Shown: positions 23,318-31,840, counted from the stretch's first letter. The stretch is 64,000 nucleotides of DNA from Winogradskyella arenosi (GCF_003337305.1 NZ_QPJO01000001.1:831203-895202), one strand, 5' to 3'. Made by a program: numbers and translations. Notes: generated by a model from the sequence alone, not told the origin.

Positions 23318-24835
23318 CTATTCGTGAGTGATATAATTAAACGCTTCCTTTTTTGTTCCATTTTTATCAATAAACCCAAAATGCTTCTGAGCATTTTTAC
23401 GCCAAGGGAGGCGACCTACAACTTCCTTTGGTATATATGTAAAGTCATATAGGGTCCAAGACATAAATTGCAGATTGTTGATTGCGATAAGTTCTTGGAT
23501 TTTTTTGTGATAATTTGCTTGGTCTTCTTCAGAAGCTCCAAAAGGTTTCCAAAATCCAGAATAGGAGGTTAAACCAAATTCTTGAAGAACTAAAGGTTTA
23601 CTAGGTACTTTCGATTTTAAGGTCTTTACAGCTGCTTCAAATTGTTCTAAATCTTCGTAATAATGAAAGGATATGAAATCGACTTTATCCATTAATAAAG
23701 GGGCACTTTCGGCGTTAGACCAACCAATGGTTACTGGGCGAACCGTATCTATAGATTTTACCAAATGAATCATCTGATCTAACCAAGCCATTACGTTTGC
23801 TTTTCCGCGCGATTCAAAATCCAAATTGGGTTCGTTTTTTATATCCCAAGCTATAATGGCCTTATGATCTTTAAATGCCGATACAATCGTTTCTGCGTGC
23901 CGTTGGTTTAAGGTCCAATCCATCACCGAATAATCACCATAAAAATCGAATAGCGTCACTACAACATTTAAAGCTTCAGCCTGGGCAATATCTAAGGTTT
24001 GTTTTAGTTTATGAAGCTTTTCAGGCCGCACATTGGCCTTCCCAAAATCTTCATAAGGTATAAAAATACGTATGGCATTTAAGCCGGCATTTTTAATGAT
24101 TTTAAAATCTTTAGATAAGATTTCTGTTGAAAATTGATCCCCAAACATATCCCATGGCGTGGCTTGTGGGTAGTAATTGATCCCTTTAATATTTAAACTG
24201 TCGGTGCTTATCCTTGCCTTTTCAAAATTATACTGTGCATTTTCCTCTTTCACCATATGCCGAATCCGCCAAAATCCATCTTCCAATAAAAGCACAATTT
24301 TATAAGTTGAGGTTTCCGTAGTTTCCAAAACCAATTGTTTCGCTTTAAAAAGGTGTTTGTATTCTACGACATGCCTATCGGTTAGGATGGCTAATTGTCC
24401 ATCTTCACTAAAAAATTCTAAAGTCGGGTTATGGTGAAGTGTGGTCGCCTCTACAGTGATATTTTTAGCTTTATTAAGGGTTATAAAATCATAGAGGTTT
24501 TTTCTGGCATTATCGGTGTAATAATCTTTGATGCCTGCCGTGGTATTTGTTTTATAGGCCATTTGTTTTACGTACCAAGCATCGAGATAATCGTTTTCTA
24601 AAGCCTTTAAATTTTCCTCATCCATTGGTCGACCTTCATTTTGTAAAGGTTGCCATGTGAGTTTTGGTTGATATTGTTCTACATTTTGAATTTCGGTATG
24701 TAGCATTGTGCTGCGGTCTGCTCCTGTATTTAAATAACTAAATAAGGCGCTAACACCAGAGAGAATAAAGGCGATAACCATGATGTATGAGAGAATTAAT
24801 ATGGCACGTAATATGTTTTTATTAAGACTTACCAT
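23318..24835 (-). CDS. Membrane-anchored GH5-like (TIM-barrel) glycoside hydrolase
   Basis: A 505-residue protein. An N-terminal membrane helix (residues about 10-32) is followed by an NTF2-like domain (about 75-205, ending 'VLLLEDGFWRIRHMVKEE') and a clan-A TIM barrel from 'IKGINYYPQATPWDMFG'. The acid/base Glu is in 'IIAWDIKNEPN' and the nucleophile Glu in 'PLVLQEFGLTS', as in GH5 and relatives, so it is likely active and periplasmic. A hydrolase within a polymer cluster may trim or release the polymer, as PelA or BcsZ do. It overlaps the upstream Ig-like gene by 7 bp. The substrate is unknown. Confidence 0.82.
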   Translation of the reverse strand: MVSLNKNILRAILILSYIMVIAFILSGVSALFSYLNTGADRSTMLHTEIQNVEQYQPKLTWQPLQNEGRPMDEENLKALENDYLDAWYVKQMAYKTNTTAGIKDYYTDNARKNLYDFITLNKAKNITVEATTLHHNPTLEFFSEDGQLAILTDRHVVEYKHLFKAKQLVLETTETSTYKIVLLLEDGFWRIRHMVKEENAQYNFEKARISTDSLNIKGINYYPQATPWDMFGDQFSTEILSKDFKIIKNAGLNAIRIFIPYEDFGKANVRPEKLHKLKQTLDIAQAEALNVVVTLFDFYGDYSVMDWTLNQRHAETIVSAFKDHKAIIAWDIKNEPNLDFESRGKANVMAWLDQMIHLVKSIDTVRPVTIGWSNAESAPLLMDKVDFISFHYYEDLEQFEAAVKTLKSKVPSKPLVLQEFGLTSYSGFWKPFGASEEDQANYHKKIQELIAINNLQFMSWTLYDFTYIPKEVVGRLPWRKNAQKHFGFIDKNGTKKEAFNYITHE

Positions 24836-26043
24836 AGTTTTTTGGTGTTGAATTCTTTTGATTTTCCAGCCGTTTCTATGCTGAAATTATAATGACCGCT
24901 CGTGTAAATAGCAGGGTTTAAATTGAAGTGCACATAACCATTGAAGCTGGTTTTTACAATGCTATTTACTAAAGTCTTGTCCTTGTAAATATGCAGGGTA
25001 ACGTGGAGTCCGTCTGGAATCATTTGTCCCATAAAACTTTGTAATGGACCAACGTTAATAGTTCTGTTTTTATCTGAAAATGCAACCTCAAAATCATTAA
25101 TTACCTGTTGGTATGTTAATGCGATACTTGGGCTTTCAGACATGCCTTCAACATAGGCTTTGATTTCCCATTGAGCTTCGTGGTCGGGATGAATAATTTT
25201 TGCCTGTGCCACCCCATCAATAGTGGTTCCTGTGGTTTTTAAGATATGCTTATCTTGGTTGGTGATAAAAAAAGTTACAAAGGTCCCATCATTTACCACA
25301 TTGTTGTGCTCATCTTTTAAAATTGATGTTGTAAAGGTGGTAATCTGGTTTCCGTCTGCATAAGCATGAGGGCGTGTGGCTGAAATGCTGAAATCTGTAG
25401 GAATAGCTGCAGCCACATTTATAGTGAATTCTTTAGAGTGAATGCCTAAACATTCTGAAGCAACTAAAAGGCGTCCGCTTTCTTTTTTAGAATAAAGATT
25501 TTTGAAGGCAATAAAATTGTTGGTGTAAATGGAATTCGCTTCTTCCGAGGCTAAAAACTGATGCGTTTCTGTCACTAGAGTGTTATTAGGAACCGGATTA
25601 TCCAAGCTGTCGGTGGGGATAATAACTAACATAGTGTAATCTGTGCCACCGGCCTCTATACTTGGAGGTCCAATATAAGTCTCCATGTTACCCACTTCGG
25701 CCTTAGGGTTTAGGGTTAAGCTTCCGGAATTGGTGCTGAAGTCGGAGCGTAATTCCCAATTTAAAATCCCTATTTTTTTATTCATGTTTTCAGGGATAGT
25801 GTAGGTTAAAGCTCCAGAGGTTAAAACAGGTGCAATAAGGGTGGCGCCATAACTATTAGAGCAATACAATAAGGGTTTTTCTGAATTGGGTGCGGAAAAT
25901 TTTAAAACTATAGGGGTTCCAACTTCAAACTCGGTGGTCTTGCTTAGGTACTCATAGTTCCCAGGCTCTTGCTTTTGGAGCAGGGCAAAGGAGGATAAGA
26001 ACATCAATCCTAAAAGAAACAGATATGTGTATTTGTTTGGCAT
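24829..26043 (-). CDS. Exported protein with Ig-like domains, unknown function
   Basis: A 404-residue protein with an N-terminal hydrophobic signal/anchor ('YTYLFLLGLMFLSSFALLQ') and several beta-sandwich segments: 'FEVGTPIVLKFSAPNSEKPLLYCSN', then a Big_1-like invasin/intimin-type domain ('SATRPHAYADGNQITTFTTSILKDEHNNVVNDGTFVTFFI') and a C-terminal sandwich ('SFNGYVHFNLNPAIYTSGHYNFSI'). I do not recognise a named family. It starts at the last base of the large membrane protein gene and overlaps the GH5 gene, so the three are a unit. A periplasmic scaffold or polymer-guiding subunit is inferred from context only. Confidence 0.6.
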   Translation of the reverse strand: MPNKYTYLFLLGLMFLSSFALLQKQEPGNYEYLSKTTEFEVGTPIVLKFSAPNSEKPLLYCSNSYGATLIAPVLTSGALTYTIPENMNKKIGILNWELRSDFSTNSGSLTLNPKAEVGNMETYIGPPSIEAGGTDYTMLVIIPTDSLDNPVPNNTLVTETHQFLASEEANSIYTNNFIAFKNLYSKKESGRLLVASECLGIHSKEFTINVAAAIPTDFSISATRPHAYADGNQITTFTTSILKDEHNNVVNDGTFVTFFITNQDKHILKTTGTTIDGVAQAKIIHPDHEAQWEIKAYVEGMSESPSIALTYQQVINDFEVAFSDKNRTINVGPLQSFMGQMIPDGLHVTLHIYKDKTLVNSIVKTSFNGYVHFNLNPAIYTSGHYNFSIETAGKSKEFNTKKLW

Positions 26044-29000
26044 TAATATGGACTTCCTATATAGGAGTTAATATCTATTTTAATATAACTAAAATCGGGA
26101 TGATCTATGTTTTGCAACTCTACCTCAGAATGATGTTCTATTCTATTAGGCACCACCTTACTGGTAATAGCAGCATTGGGTAAGCCATTTACAAAAATAT
26201 TGCTCATATCCTCGTTGATAATTTTCACCTTCCCGTGGTTTAAAATTTCATATTCAAAATCTTGCTTCCGTTGCTGTCGGATTCCTTCTTTAACAAATAA
26301 ATGATCTACCCAAACCATTTTTTTATCGGCATTATAATAGGTGATTAAGAGCTGAGGTATGGTAATTTCTTGCACACCACTATTAAATAAATGACCTTTT
26401 ATACTGTGGTCTTCAATGCTCATAGCACTTAAAACAACACTTTTATAGAGGTCAGAACCCGAAACGTTTCCGGCGGCTTGAAGGTTGAATTTTGTGGGTT
26501 GTTCTTCAAATTCAATAGGTGTAAATTCATCCGGATTAAAAGTATCTGGAATCGAATCTTGTGTTTTAGACCAAGCTATGCCTTCAAAATTGATTCTAAA
26601 ACTACTCACTTCTTTAGGCATTAATTTATGCTTCATGTGGTATTTAGCATTGTAAGTGGCAAGTTGTTTGTTATTGTCGTTGTACAATGTCCCTTTTAAA
26701 ATGACATCAGCTGGGACATGGTCTATATTTTGAACCTCTCCAATAATAGCATAATGTCCATCATAATGCACCAGTTTGGCAGAGAGTACTTCTAAAACGG
26801 GTTGCTTTAAAACATCCTCGTGATGGGTTTGTTCTGTAGTAATGCGGCGTCTTCCTTGGTTAAAATATTTGGTGCCGTGAGCCGAGTAGAGTTGATCTGG
26901 TGGTAAATCGTTATTTAAATCGTCGGGTTGTAAATACCATTTATCACGGCGTTTTGAAAGCGTTTTATAATCTACTTTTTCAATTTTCTCTAAAGGTGTA
27001 ATCCATTGAGTAGTGACTTTAGCAGCCACTGTGCTGTCGTTATAAGTGGTGATTTCGGTTTCAATAGCATCCATTTTAGCATAGCTACTTAATAGACCAT
27101 CGGTGACAGAAATTTCTAACATATACTGGGCAATAGGGAGCTGACTTTTAGGATCTATAAGCTGGTGGGCTTTTTCAAATTCTTTAAAATCTAAAGCATC
27201 ATAATAAGCTATTATTGCATTTTCAGGACTACGTTGGGTGTCGTTTTTTAAGTAAAATAAATACATCCCATAACCCACAACGAGGGCTAAAAATAAAGCC
27301 CACAGATGTGTAATTCTTAATACGTTCCTGCTAAAGGACTCGTAAGAACAATGATATTTTAAAAAATCAGGAATAGGTTTAAAGCGTGTTTTTAACATGT
27401 TCACCCAGAGCATTTGTATGTTAAGTATAAAAGCGACTAACATGGTTAAAAATGGCATAATTCCCCAATGGATCTTTAGCCATTGGGCCACATCGTCCTT
27501 GGGTAAAATAGATGAAATAGGTGGTATGTTTAAGCGTTCCCAAACCATAATCCCATTTTCTAATTGTCTAAGGCGTTGCCATCCACAGAAGTAAAGGATA
27601 GGGTCGTAAAACTTATCGTTAGAAAAAATGTATTTCAGATTGTACTTTTCTGGAGTGGTTAAAAACTGTTGTAAGGATCCAATACCGGCAACACCTTTAA
27701 ATTTAGAATTTTCTAATCGTTCTATAGGTCTTGTGGTTAATTCGGGGAGTCGTCGTGCAGAATGGTAATTTCCATCTACGGTTAAAGCATTGGTTTGGGC
27801 ACTTAGCCATGCCATTTGGTCGCCAAAGCCAAGAGTTAAAAATCGCCATTTATCATGATCATCCTGATTGAGGAAATTCACAATAGGTAACATCTTAATT
27901 TTTTGAGGTTGTGAGGGTCTAAAGTAGTTAAGGCTCATGGTGAAAATAACCATAAATACCATGAGTCCGGCTAAGAGTCCACCAATAATTCTATGATAGA
28001 CAGCTCCAAATTTTGTTTGAATTAAAACCTTTAAATCACCTTCCACAAAACGATAAGCAAATTCCCCCATTAAAGGAATAGATAAAATAGATGCCCAAAG
28101 AGTAAAGCGGTCTAAGGTTAAAATATTAAACGCAGTTTCGCCTAACATTTTCAAAGGTATAGGGGTTGTGCCTCCCGTTCCTAAAACCGTACAAATAGTA
28201 ACGGACAGCCCAAAAAACAAATAACGTTTACTGTAATATCTGTAAAATATATAAGGGAGTAATACCAGTAAAATACCCCAAGGAATTAAAAAGAAAACCA
28301 AACCAGAAGAGGTGATTTCAAGGAAATTATCGCGAGAACCATGCGGAATTGGGACTTGGGTAATGGGGTTGGCTTTAGAGTTTAGCCAATACGGGAAAAT
28401 ACAGCCCACGATTAAGATTAACGACAACAAGCCAAAACTAACAATACGCTTAAAAAGTTTTAAGAAACTGTTGAGGAAGCGTTTAAACGTGACCTCCTTC
28501 ATAGAATTCACTTGTTCTCTAGAGACATCCATTAAAACCATACCTATAAGCGGAAAAATAAAAAAGACCATTCCGAAAATAGGGGTGACATGGTGTGAGG
28601 TTACTGTGACTGCTATAAGTGATAAGCTGGTGGCTAAATACCATTTTTTACCGGTTTTTAACCAAAGGTAAATTTCGGGTAAGGCATGCATTAATACCGA
28701 AACGCCTACAATACTAGGTAGCTGTCCAAAAATATGAAGGGTTTCAATAAAGGATGAGGAAAATACGGCTAAAACCGTCGCATAGCCCGCTACAGTTTTA
28801 TTACCCGTCATTAATAAAGAGAACCGATAAGTTCCTGTAATAAATAGCACAATGGCAATTAAAGCTACGCTAAATAAACCAAACTTTAAACCAGCAATCA
28901 TAGACAATAACCCTATGGACTGATGCACTAAAGGGGGATAACTTTGAACGGTAAATCCCGTATACCATTCGTAGTTCCAAGGCTCAAACCAACTATTAGC

Positions 29001-29132
29001 ATAATGATCTGCAAAAAATAAATGGATCAGAGCATCGTAAGTTGTTTCCAAGGTAAAAAAGATGGAACTACCATGAAAAGCCAATCCTAAGAGAAGCGCA
29101 GATATTAAATATTTATTCGAGGTTTCTTTCAT
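26043..29132 (-). CDS. Large GT-C-like membrane protein (PTPS-related domain)
   Basis: A 1029-residue protein; start ATG 29132 is chosen because it begins right before the first membrane helix, while the frame extends 28 unlikely codons further. Residues about 8-440 contain 10 or more membrane segments with an early loop 'LETTYDALIHLFFADHYANSWFEPWNYEWYTGF', the acidic first-loop pattern of GT-C glycosyltransferases and of the PTPS-related/DUF6541 membrane family. Another helix near residue 570 and one near 640 are followed by a long periplasmic C-terminal half with an NTF2-like domain ('SPENAIIAYYDALDFKEFEKAHQL') and beta-rich domains. It could be the polymerase or a lipid-linked sugar transferase of the cluster. 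It is first in a three-gene reverse operon. Confidence 0.7.
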   Translation of the reverse strand: MKETSNKYLISALLLGLAFHGSSIFFTLETTYDALIHLFFADHYANSWFEPWNYEWYTGFTVQSYPPLVHQSIGLLSMIAGLKFGLFSVALIAIVLFITGTYRFSLLMTGNKTVAGYATVLAVFSSSFIETLHIFGQLPSIVGVSVLMHALPEIYLWLKTGKKWYLATSLSLIAVTVTSHHVTPIFGMVFFIFPLIGMVLMDVSREQVNSMKEVTFKRFLNSFLKLFKRIVSFGLLSLILIVGCIFPYWLNSKANPITQVPIPHGSRDNFLEITSSGLVFFLIPWGILLVLLPYIFYRYYSKRYLFFGLSVTICTVLGTGGTTPIPLKMLGETAFNILTLDRFTLWASILSIPLMGEFAYRFVEGDLKVLIQTKFGAVYHRIIGGLLAGLMVFMVIFTMSLNYFRPSQPQKIKMLPIVNFLNQDDHDKWRFLTLGFGDQMAWLSAQTNALTVDGNYHSARRLPELTTRPIERLENSKFKGVAGIGSLQQFLTTPEKYNLKYIFSNDKFYDPILYFCGWQRLRQLENGIMVWERLNIPPISSILPKDDVAQWLKIHWGIMPFLTMLVAFILNIQMLWVNMLKTRFKPIPDFLKYHCSYESFSRNVLRITHLWALFLALVVGYGMYLFYLKNDTQRSPENAIIAYYDALDFKEFEKAHQLIDPKSQLPIAQYMLEISVTDGLLSSYAKMDAIETEITTYNDSTVAAKVTTQWITPLEKIEKVDYKTLSKRRDKWYLQPDDLNNDLPPDQLYSAHGTKYFNQGRRRITTEQTHHEDVLKQPVLEVLSAKLVHYDGHYAIIGEVQNIDHVPADVILKGTLYNDNNKQLATYNAKYHMKHKLMPKEVSSFRINFEGIAWSKTQDSIPDTFNPDEFTPIEFEEQPTKFNLQAAGNVSGSDLYKSVVLSAMSIEDHSIKGHLFNSGVQEITIPQLLITYYNADKKMVWVDHLFVKEGIRQQRKQDFEYEILNHGKVKIINEDMSNIFVNGLPNAAITSKVVPNRIEHHSEVELQNIDHPDFSYIKIDINSYIGSPY

Positions 29133-29212
29133 TAAAGGCCTAAGCAATTTCAATAGGGTAAAGATATATAATTTATAAAGGGCTTCAGTTTTTAATGAAC
29201 TACAGAAAACGA

Positions 29213-29282
29213 CCATTCATCTACACTTACCCTTAGGTTAAACTAAATAAGAAATTTTTAACCCTTTACTCCTGTACTTTTG
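29213..29282 (+). promoter_or_regulatory. LytTR-type repeat promoter, site F (receiver-GT2)
   Basis: CCATTCATCTA at 29213 and a degenerate copy AGGTTAAACTA 22 bp on (29235). The latter begins 40 bp before a perfect -7 box TACTTTTG (29275-29282); ATG 29313 follows. It lies in the divergent gap with the large membrane protein gene. Confidence 0.65.
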
Positions 29283-29312
29283 AACTATCAATAATACAAA
29301 AAACAGTTTATT

Positions 29313-30491
29313 ATGAAAGTTTTAGCCATAGATGACCAGCAGTTAGTATTACTTCCTTTACAAAAACGATTAGTAGAGTTAGGTTATGAGGTAGAAATCG
29401 AAACCGATGCCACTAAAGGGTTAGAACTATATGAAGCTTTTCAACCCGATTTAGTCATTGTAGATATAAATATGCCGGGATTATCTGGACTCGACTTTGT
29501 AAAACATATTAGACTTACCAAAAATGCGCAAACCCCAATTATGGTATTGTCTGGCAACACCCGTGATGAAACCATTACAGAAGGCTTTGAATTAGGGATT
29601 AATGATTATATGAAAAAACCTCTAAGCCTTAATGAAATTAGTGCGCGTGTTAAGCGCTTAATCGGGGCACCAGAAACCCAACATACCGTGGCTCATAATG
29701 ATGTAATGATCCAAGAACGATGTGTAGGTGTTGTTATTCCATGTTATAATGAAGAAAAGCGTTTATTTAGTGACGAGTTTATTAGCTATATAGACAAGCA
29801 TACTGGTTACCATTTGTGTTTTGTAAATGATGGGAGTAAGGATAATACCTTAGAATTATTATACAAGTTGCAAAAAGGTAGAGAAGATTTTATTACCGTG
29901 TATAATTGTGAGAAAAACGGAGGAAAAGCTGAAGCAGTACGTTTAGGAATGCTTCATATGGCTCAAAAAGAAGACTTGGATTATATTGGGTTTTTAGATG
30001 CCGATTTATCTACCGATTTATCAGATTTTGATGACTTAGTAAAAACGATTGAAAATTCAGATTTTAAAATTGTTAGTGGTTCTAGAATCTCTAGAATGGG
30101 AGCTAATATTACTAAAGAATCGGCTCGAAAAATAATAAGTCTAACCATTAACTTTATAATCCGTAAGATTTTAAAAATGGATTTTAAAGACACCCAGTGT
30201 GGCGCTAAAATATTTAGTAAGGACGTTATTGAAATTGCGTTTGGAGAAAAGTTTGTGACCCAATGGATTTTTGATGTTGAAATTTTTAAACGCATGAGTG
30301 TTCACTTCGGATTGAAAAAAGCTAAAGCGATGTTGTGTGAACAACCTTTAAAGCGATGGATTCATGCTGATGGTTCTAAATTATCCATGAAGGATTCTGT
30401 AAAAATTGTAGGTCAGTTAGCGCAAATTGCTTGGGTGTATAGATCAAAAAATACAACGAATAAATCGACTGAAAACTTAGAGATCGTCTAA
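29313..30491 (+). CDS. Response-regulator receiver fused to GT2 glycosyltransferase
   Basis: A 392-residue cytoplasmic fusion. Residues 1-118 are a complete receiver: Asp7-Asp8 ('LAIDDQQ'), phospho-accepting Asp51 ('DLVIVDINMPG'), 'MVLSGN' and the conserved Lys in 'NDYMKKPLS'. After a short linker, residues about 135-370 are a DPM1-type GT2: 'GVVIPCYNEEKRL', 'FVNDGSKDNT', the metal/nucleotide motif FLDADLSTD, 'DTQCGAKIFSKDV' and 'RWIHADGSKLSMKDS'. There are no membrane helices. The fusion implies that sugar transfer, or docking of the enzyme, is switched directly by phosphorylation. No dedicated kinase is adjacent; the NO-sensor kinases 16 kb upstream are candidate donors. Promoter F and the small GT2-like gene 22 bp downstream complete the unit. 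Confidence 0.88.
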   Translation: MKVLAIDDQQLVLLPLQKRLVELGYEVEIETDATKGLELYEAFQPDLVIVDINMPGLSGLDFVKHIRLTKNAQTPIMVLSGNTRDETITEGFELGINDYMKKPLSLNEISARVKRLIGAPETQHTVAHNDVMIQERCVGVVIPCYNEEKRLFSDEFISYIDKHTGYHLCFVNDGSKDNTLELLYKLQKGREDFITVYNCEKNGGKAEAVRLGMLHMAQKEDLDYIGFLDADLSTDLSDFDDLVKTIENSDFKIVSGSRISRMGANITKESARKIISLTINFIIRKILKMDFKDTQCGAKIFSKDVIEIAFGEKFVTQWIFDVEIFKRMSVHFGLKKAKAMLCEQPLKRWIHADGSKLSMKDSVKIVGQLAQIAWVYRSKNTTNKSTENLEIV

Positions 30492-30513
30492 AGTTACCTC
30501 TAGAAAATAGCTT

Positions 30514-30996
30514 ATGAAAATTGGAGTTATCATTGTATTGCACAATAATGAAACAGAGCTCGAAACGGCCTTATGTATAAATCAGATAAAAACGTTAGAA
30601 GATACTGTGTTGTGCCTAGTGGATAATGCCAGTAAGGACAACACGCTAAGCCTACTCGATGATATAAAGGAAGTTTGTTCGGCTAAGGTGTCTGTTATTG
30701 AAATAAAAAAGAAAGGCTCAGAAATCGCAGCTATAAAAGCAGGAGTACGGTATATGCTTAATCAATTTAATTTAAAGTATTTGGGGTATATAGATGCCAA
30801 TGCCTTAAAACAGCAAGGGTTTACCTTCTCTGATACCATAGAACATTTCTGTAGTCATAAAGACCAAATCATATCGCTGCATATTGAGACTTTAGCGCGT
30901 CAAAAAGTTAGAAAAACCTTACTTAAACGTGTTTTTTCTGTGGTAGGCTATTTAAAAGACATTATCAAGTCTTCTTCGTATAGTACCTCTGCTTAA
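30514..30996 (+). CDS. Short degenerate GT2-like protein
   Basis: A 160-residue protein that matches only the N-terminal half of a GT2 fold: 'MKIGVIIVLHNNETELETAL', 'CLVDNASKDNTLSLLDDI' and, where the DxD should be, 'LGYIDANALKQQ' (DAN instead of DAD). The acceptor-binding half is missing. It follows the receiver-GT2 gene by 22 bp and shares its nucleotide-site layout, so it may be a partial duplicate or a non-catalytic partner. Stop and terminator (31035-31064) are intact and the frame is clean, so it is more likely a real small protein than debris. Confidence 0.65.
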   Translation: MKIGVIIVLHNNETELETALCINQIKTLEDTVLCLVDNASKDNTLSLLDDIKEVCSAKVSVIEIKKKGSEIAAIKAGVRYMLNQFNLKYLGYIDANALKQQGFTFSDTIEHFCSHKDQIISLHIETLARQKVRKTLLKRVFSVVGYLKDIIKSSSYSTSA

Positions 30997-31034
30997 CCTT
31001 AACCCATAAGTTTATTCAAAATTAAAAATGATTC

Positions 31035-31064
31035 ATCCTGTTTTAATAAAAGCAGGATTTTTTA
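31035..31064 (+). terminator. Terminator after the receiver-GT2 pair
   Basis: Stem ATCCTG (31035-31040) with CAGGAT (31053-31058), flanked by TTTT/AAAG, followed by a T run. Confidence 0.7.
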
Positions 31065-31159
31065 TGCCTTTAAATGTCGTGTAAGCGTTGGTTTGTTAAT
31101 CTTAGGAGGTGGATTTAAAAGGCTTATGTAAAAAAGATAGGGAAAGTCTTAATTAATGA

Positions 31160-31167
31160 TACATTTG
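31160..31167 (+). promoter_or_regulatory. -7 box of the PhnA gene
   Basis: TACATTTG is an exact match to TAnnTTTG, 18 bp before ATG 31186. Confidence 0.55.
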
Positions 31168-31185
31168 CACAATACAATATTTATT

Positions 31186-31761
31186 ATGTCATTAGAAAGA
31201 GAACTACAAAAGCGCAGCGGCTCAAAATGTGAGCTTAGTGGAAGTGAAGAAAACTTATCTGTTTACATCGTTCCAGATGTAAAAGAGAACGGATTAAAAA
31301 CAGCATTGTATGCATCAAAAACGTGCATAGAACAAATGAACGCTGCTGACTCCATTGATCCTAACCACTGGAGGTGTTTAAATGATAGCATGTGGAGCGA
31401 ACATGATGCGGTAAAAATCATGGCGTGGAGAATGTTACATCGTATTGATGCCGATTGGACGCAAGATTTATTAGGAATGATGTATATGGAAGACGATTTG
31501 CTAGAGTTAGCACAAGCGTCTGGTGATGGTGAAGAGGATGAAAATAAACTTGTTCATAGAGATGTTAACGGTGTTATTTTAGAGCATGGAGATTCCGTGG
31601 TCCTTATTAAAGATCTTAAAGTAAAAGGTTCTAGTATGGTGGCCAAGCAAGGTACGGCAGTTAGAAACATTAGATTAGATCATGAAAATGAGACTTATAT
31701 TGAAGGTCGTGTAGATGGACAACAGATTGTAATTATTACCGAATATGTAAAGAAAACTTAA
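31186..31761 (+). CDS. PhnA-domain protein
   Basis: A 191-residue PhnA family protein. The start at 31186 gives the usual N-terminus MSLERELQKRSGSKCEL and follows a perfect -7 box; an in-frame ATG 30 bp upstream would fall over that promoter. The C-terminal PhnA domain is clear ('RDVNGVILEHGDSVVLIKDLKVKGSSMVAKQGTAVRNI...EGRVDGQQIVIITEYVKK'). The N-terminal zinc-ribbon half reads CELSG, so the Cys-x2-Cys expected of a zinc ribbon is not complete. Despite the old name, PhnA is not shown to act in phosphonate breakdown; the function is unknown and no phn genes are nearby. Confidence 0.85.
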   Translation: MSLERELQKRSGSKCELSGSEENLSVYIVPDVKENGLKTALYASKTCIEQMNAADSIDPNHWRCLNDSMWSEHDAVKIMAWRMLHRIDADWTQDLLGMMYMEDDLLELAQASGDGEEDENKLVHRDVNGVILEHGDSVVLIKDLKVKGSSMVAKQGTAVRNIRLDHENETYIEGRVDGQQIVIITEYVKKT

Positions 31762-31800
31762 TTCCTGTTTTCTATTATAAAGGAAAGAATATTCTACCAT

Positions 31801-31840
31801 AAAAAAAAGCCTGAATCGTAATAGATTCAGGCTTTTTTTT
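31801..31840. terminator. Bidirectional terminator between PhnA and DUF4440-like genes
   Basis: Stem AGCCTGAATC (31808-31817) with GATTCAGGCT (31824-31833), flanked by an A run on the left and a T run on the right. It serves both convergent genes. Confidence 0.85.

Noticed and set aside
28312-28671. A 119-codon forward frame within the large membrane protein gene
   Set aside because: It is antisense to a well-supported membrane-protein coding sequence and its translation has no domain character.
31186-31761. Phosphonate utilisation locus based on PhnA
   Set aside because: No other phn genes occur and PhnA-domain proteins are not reliably linked to phosphonates.
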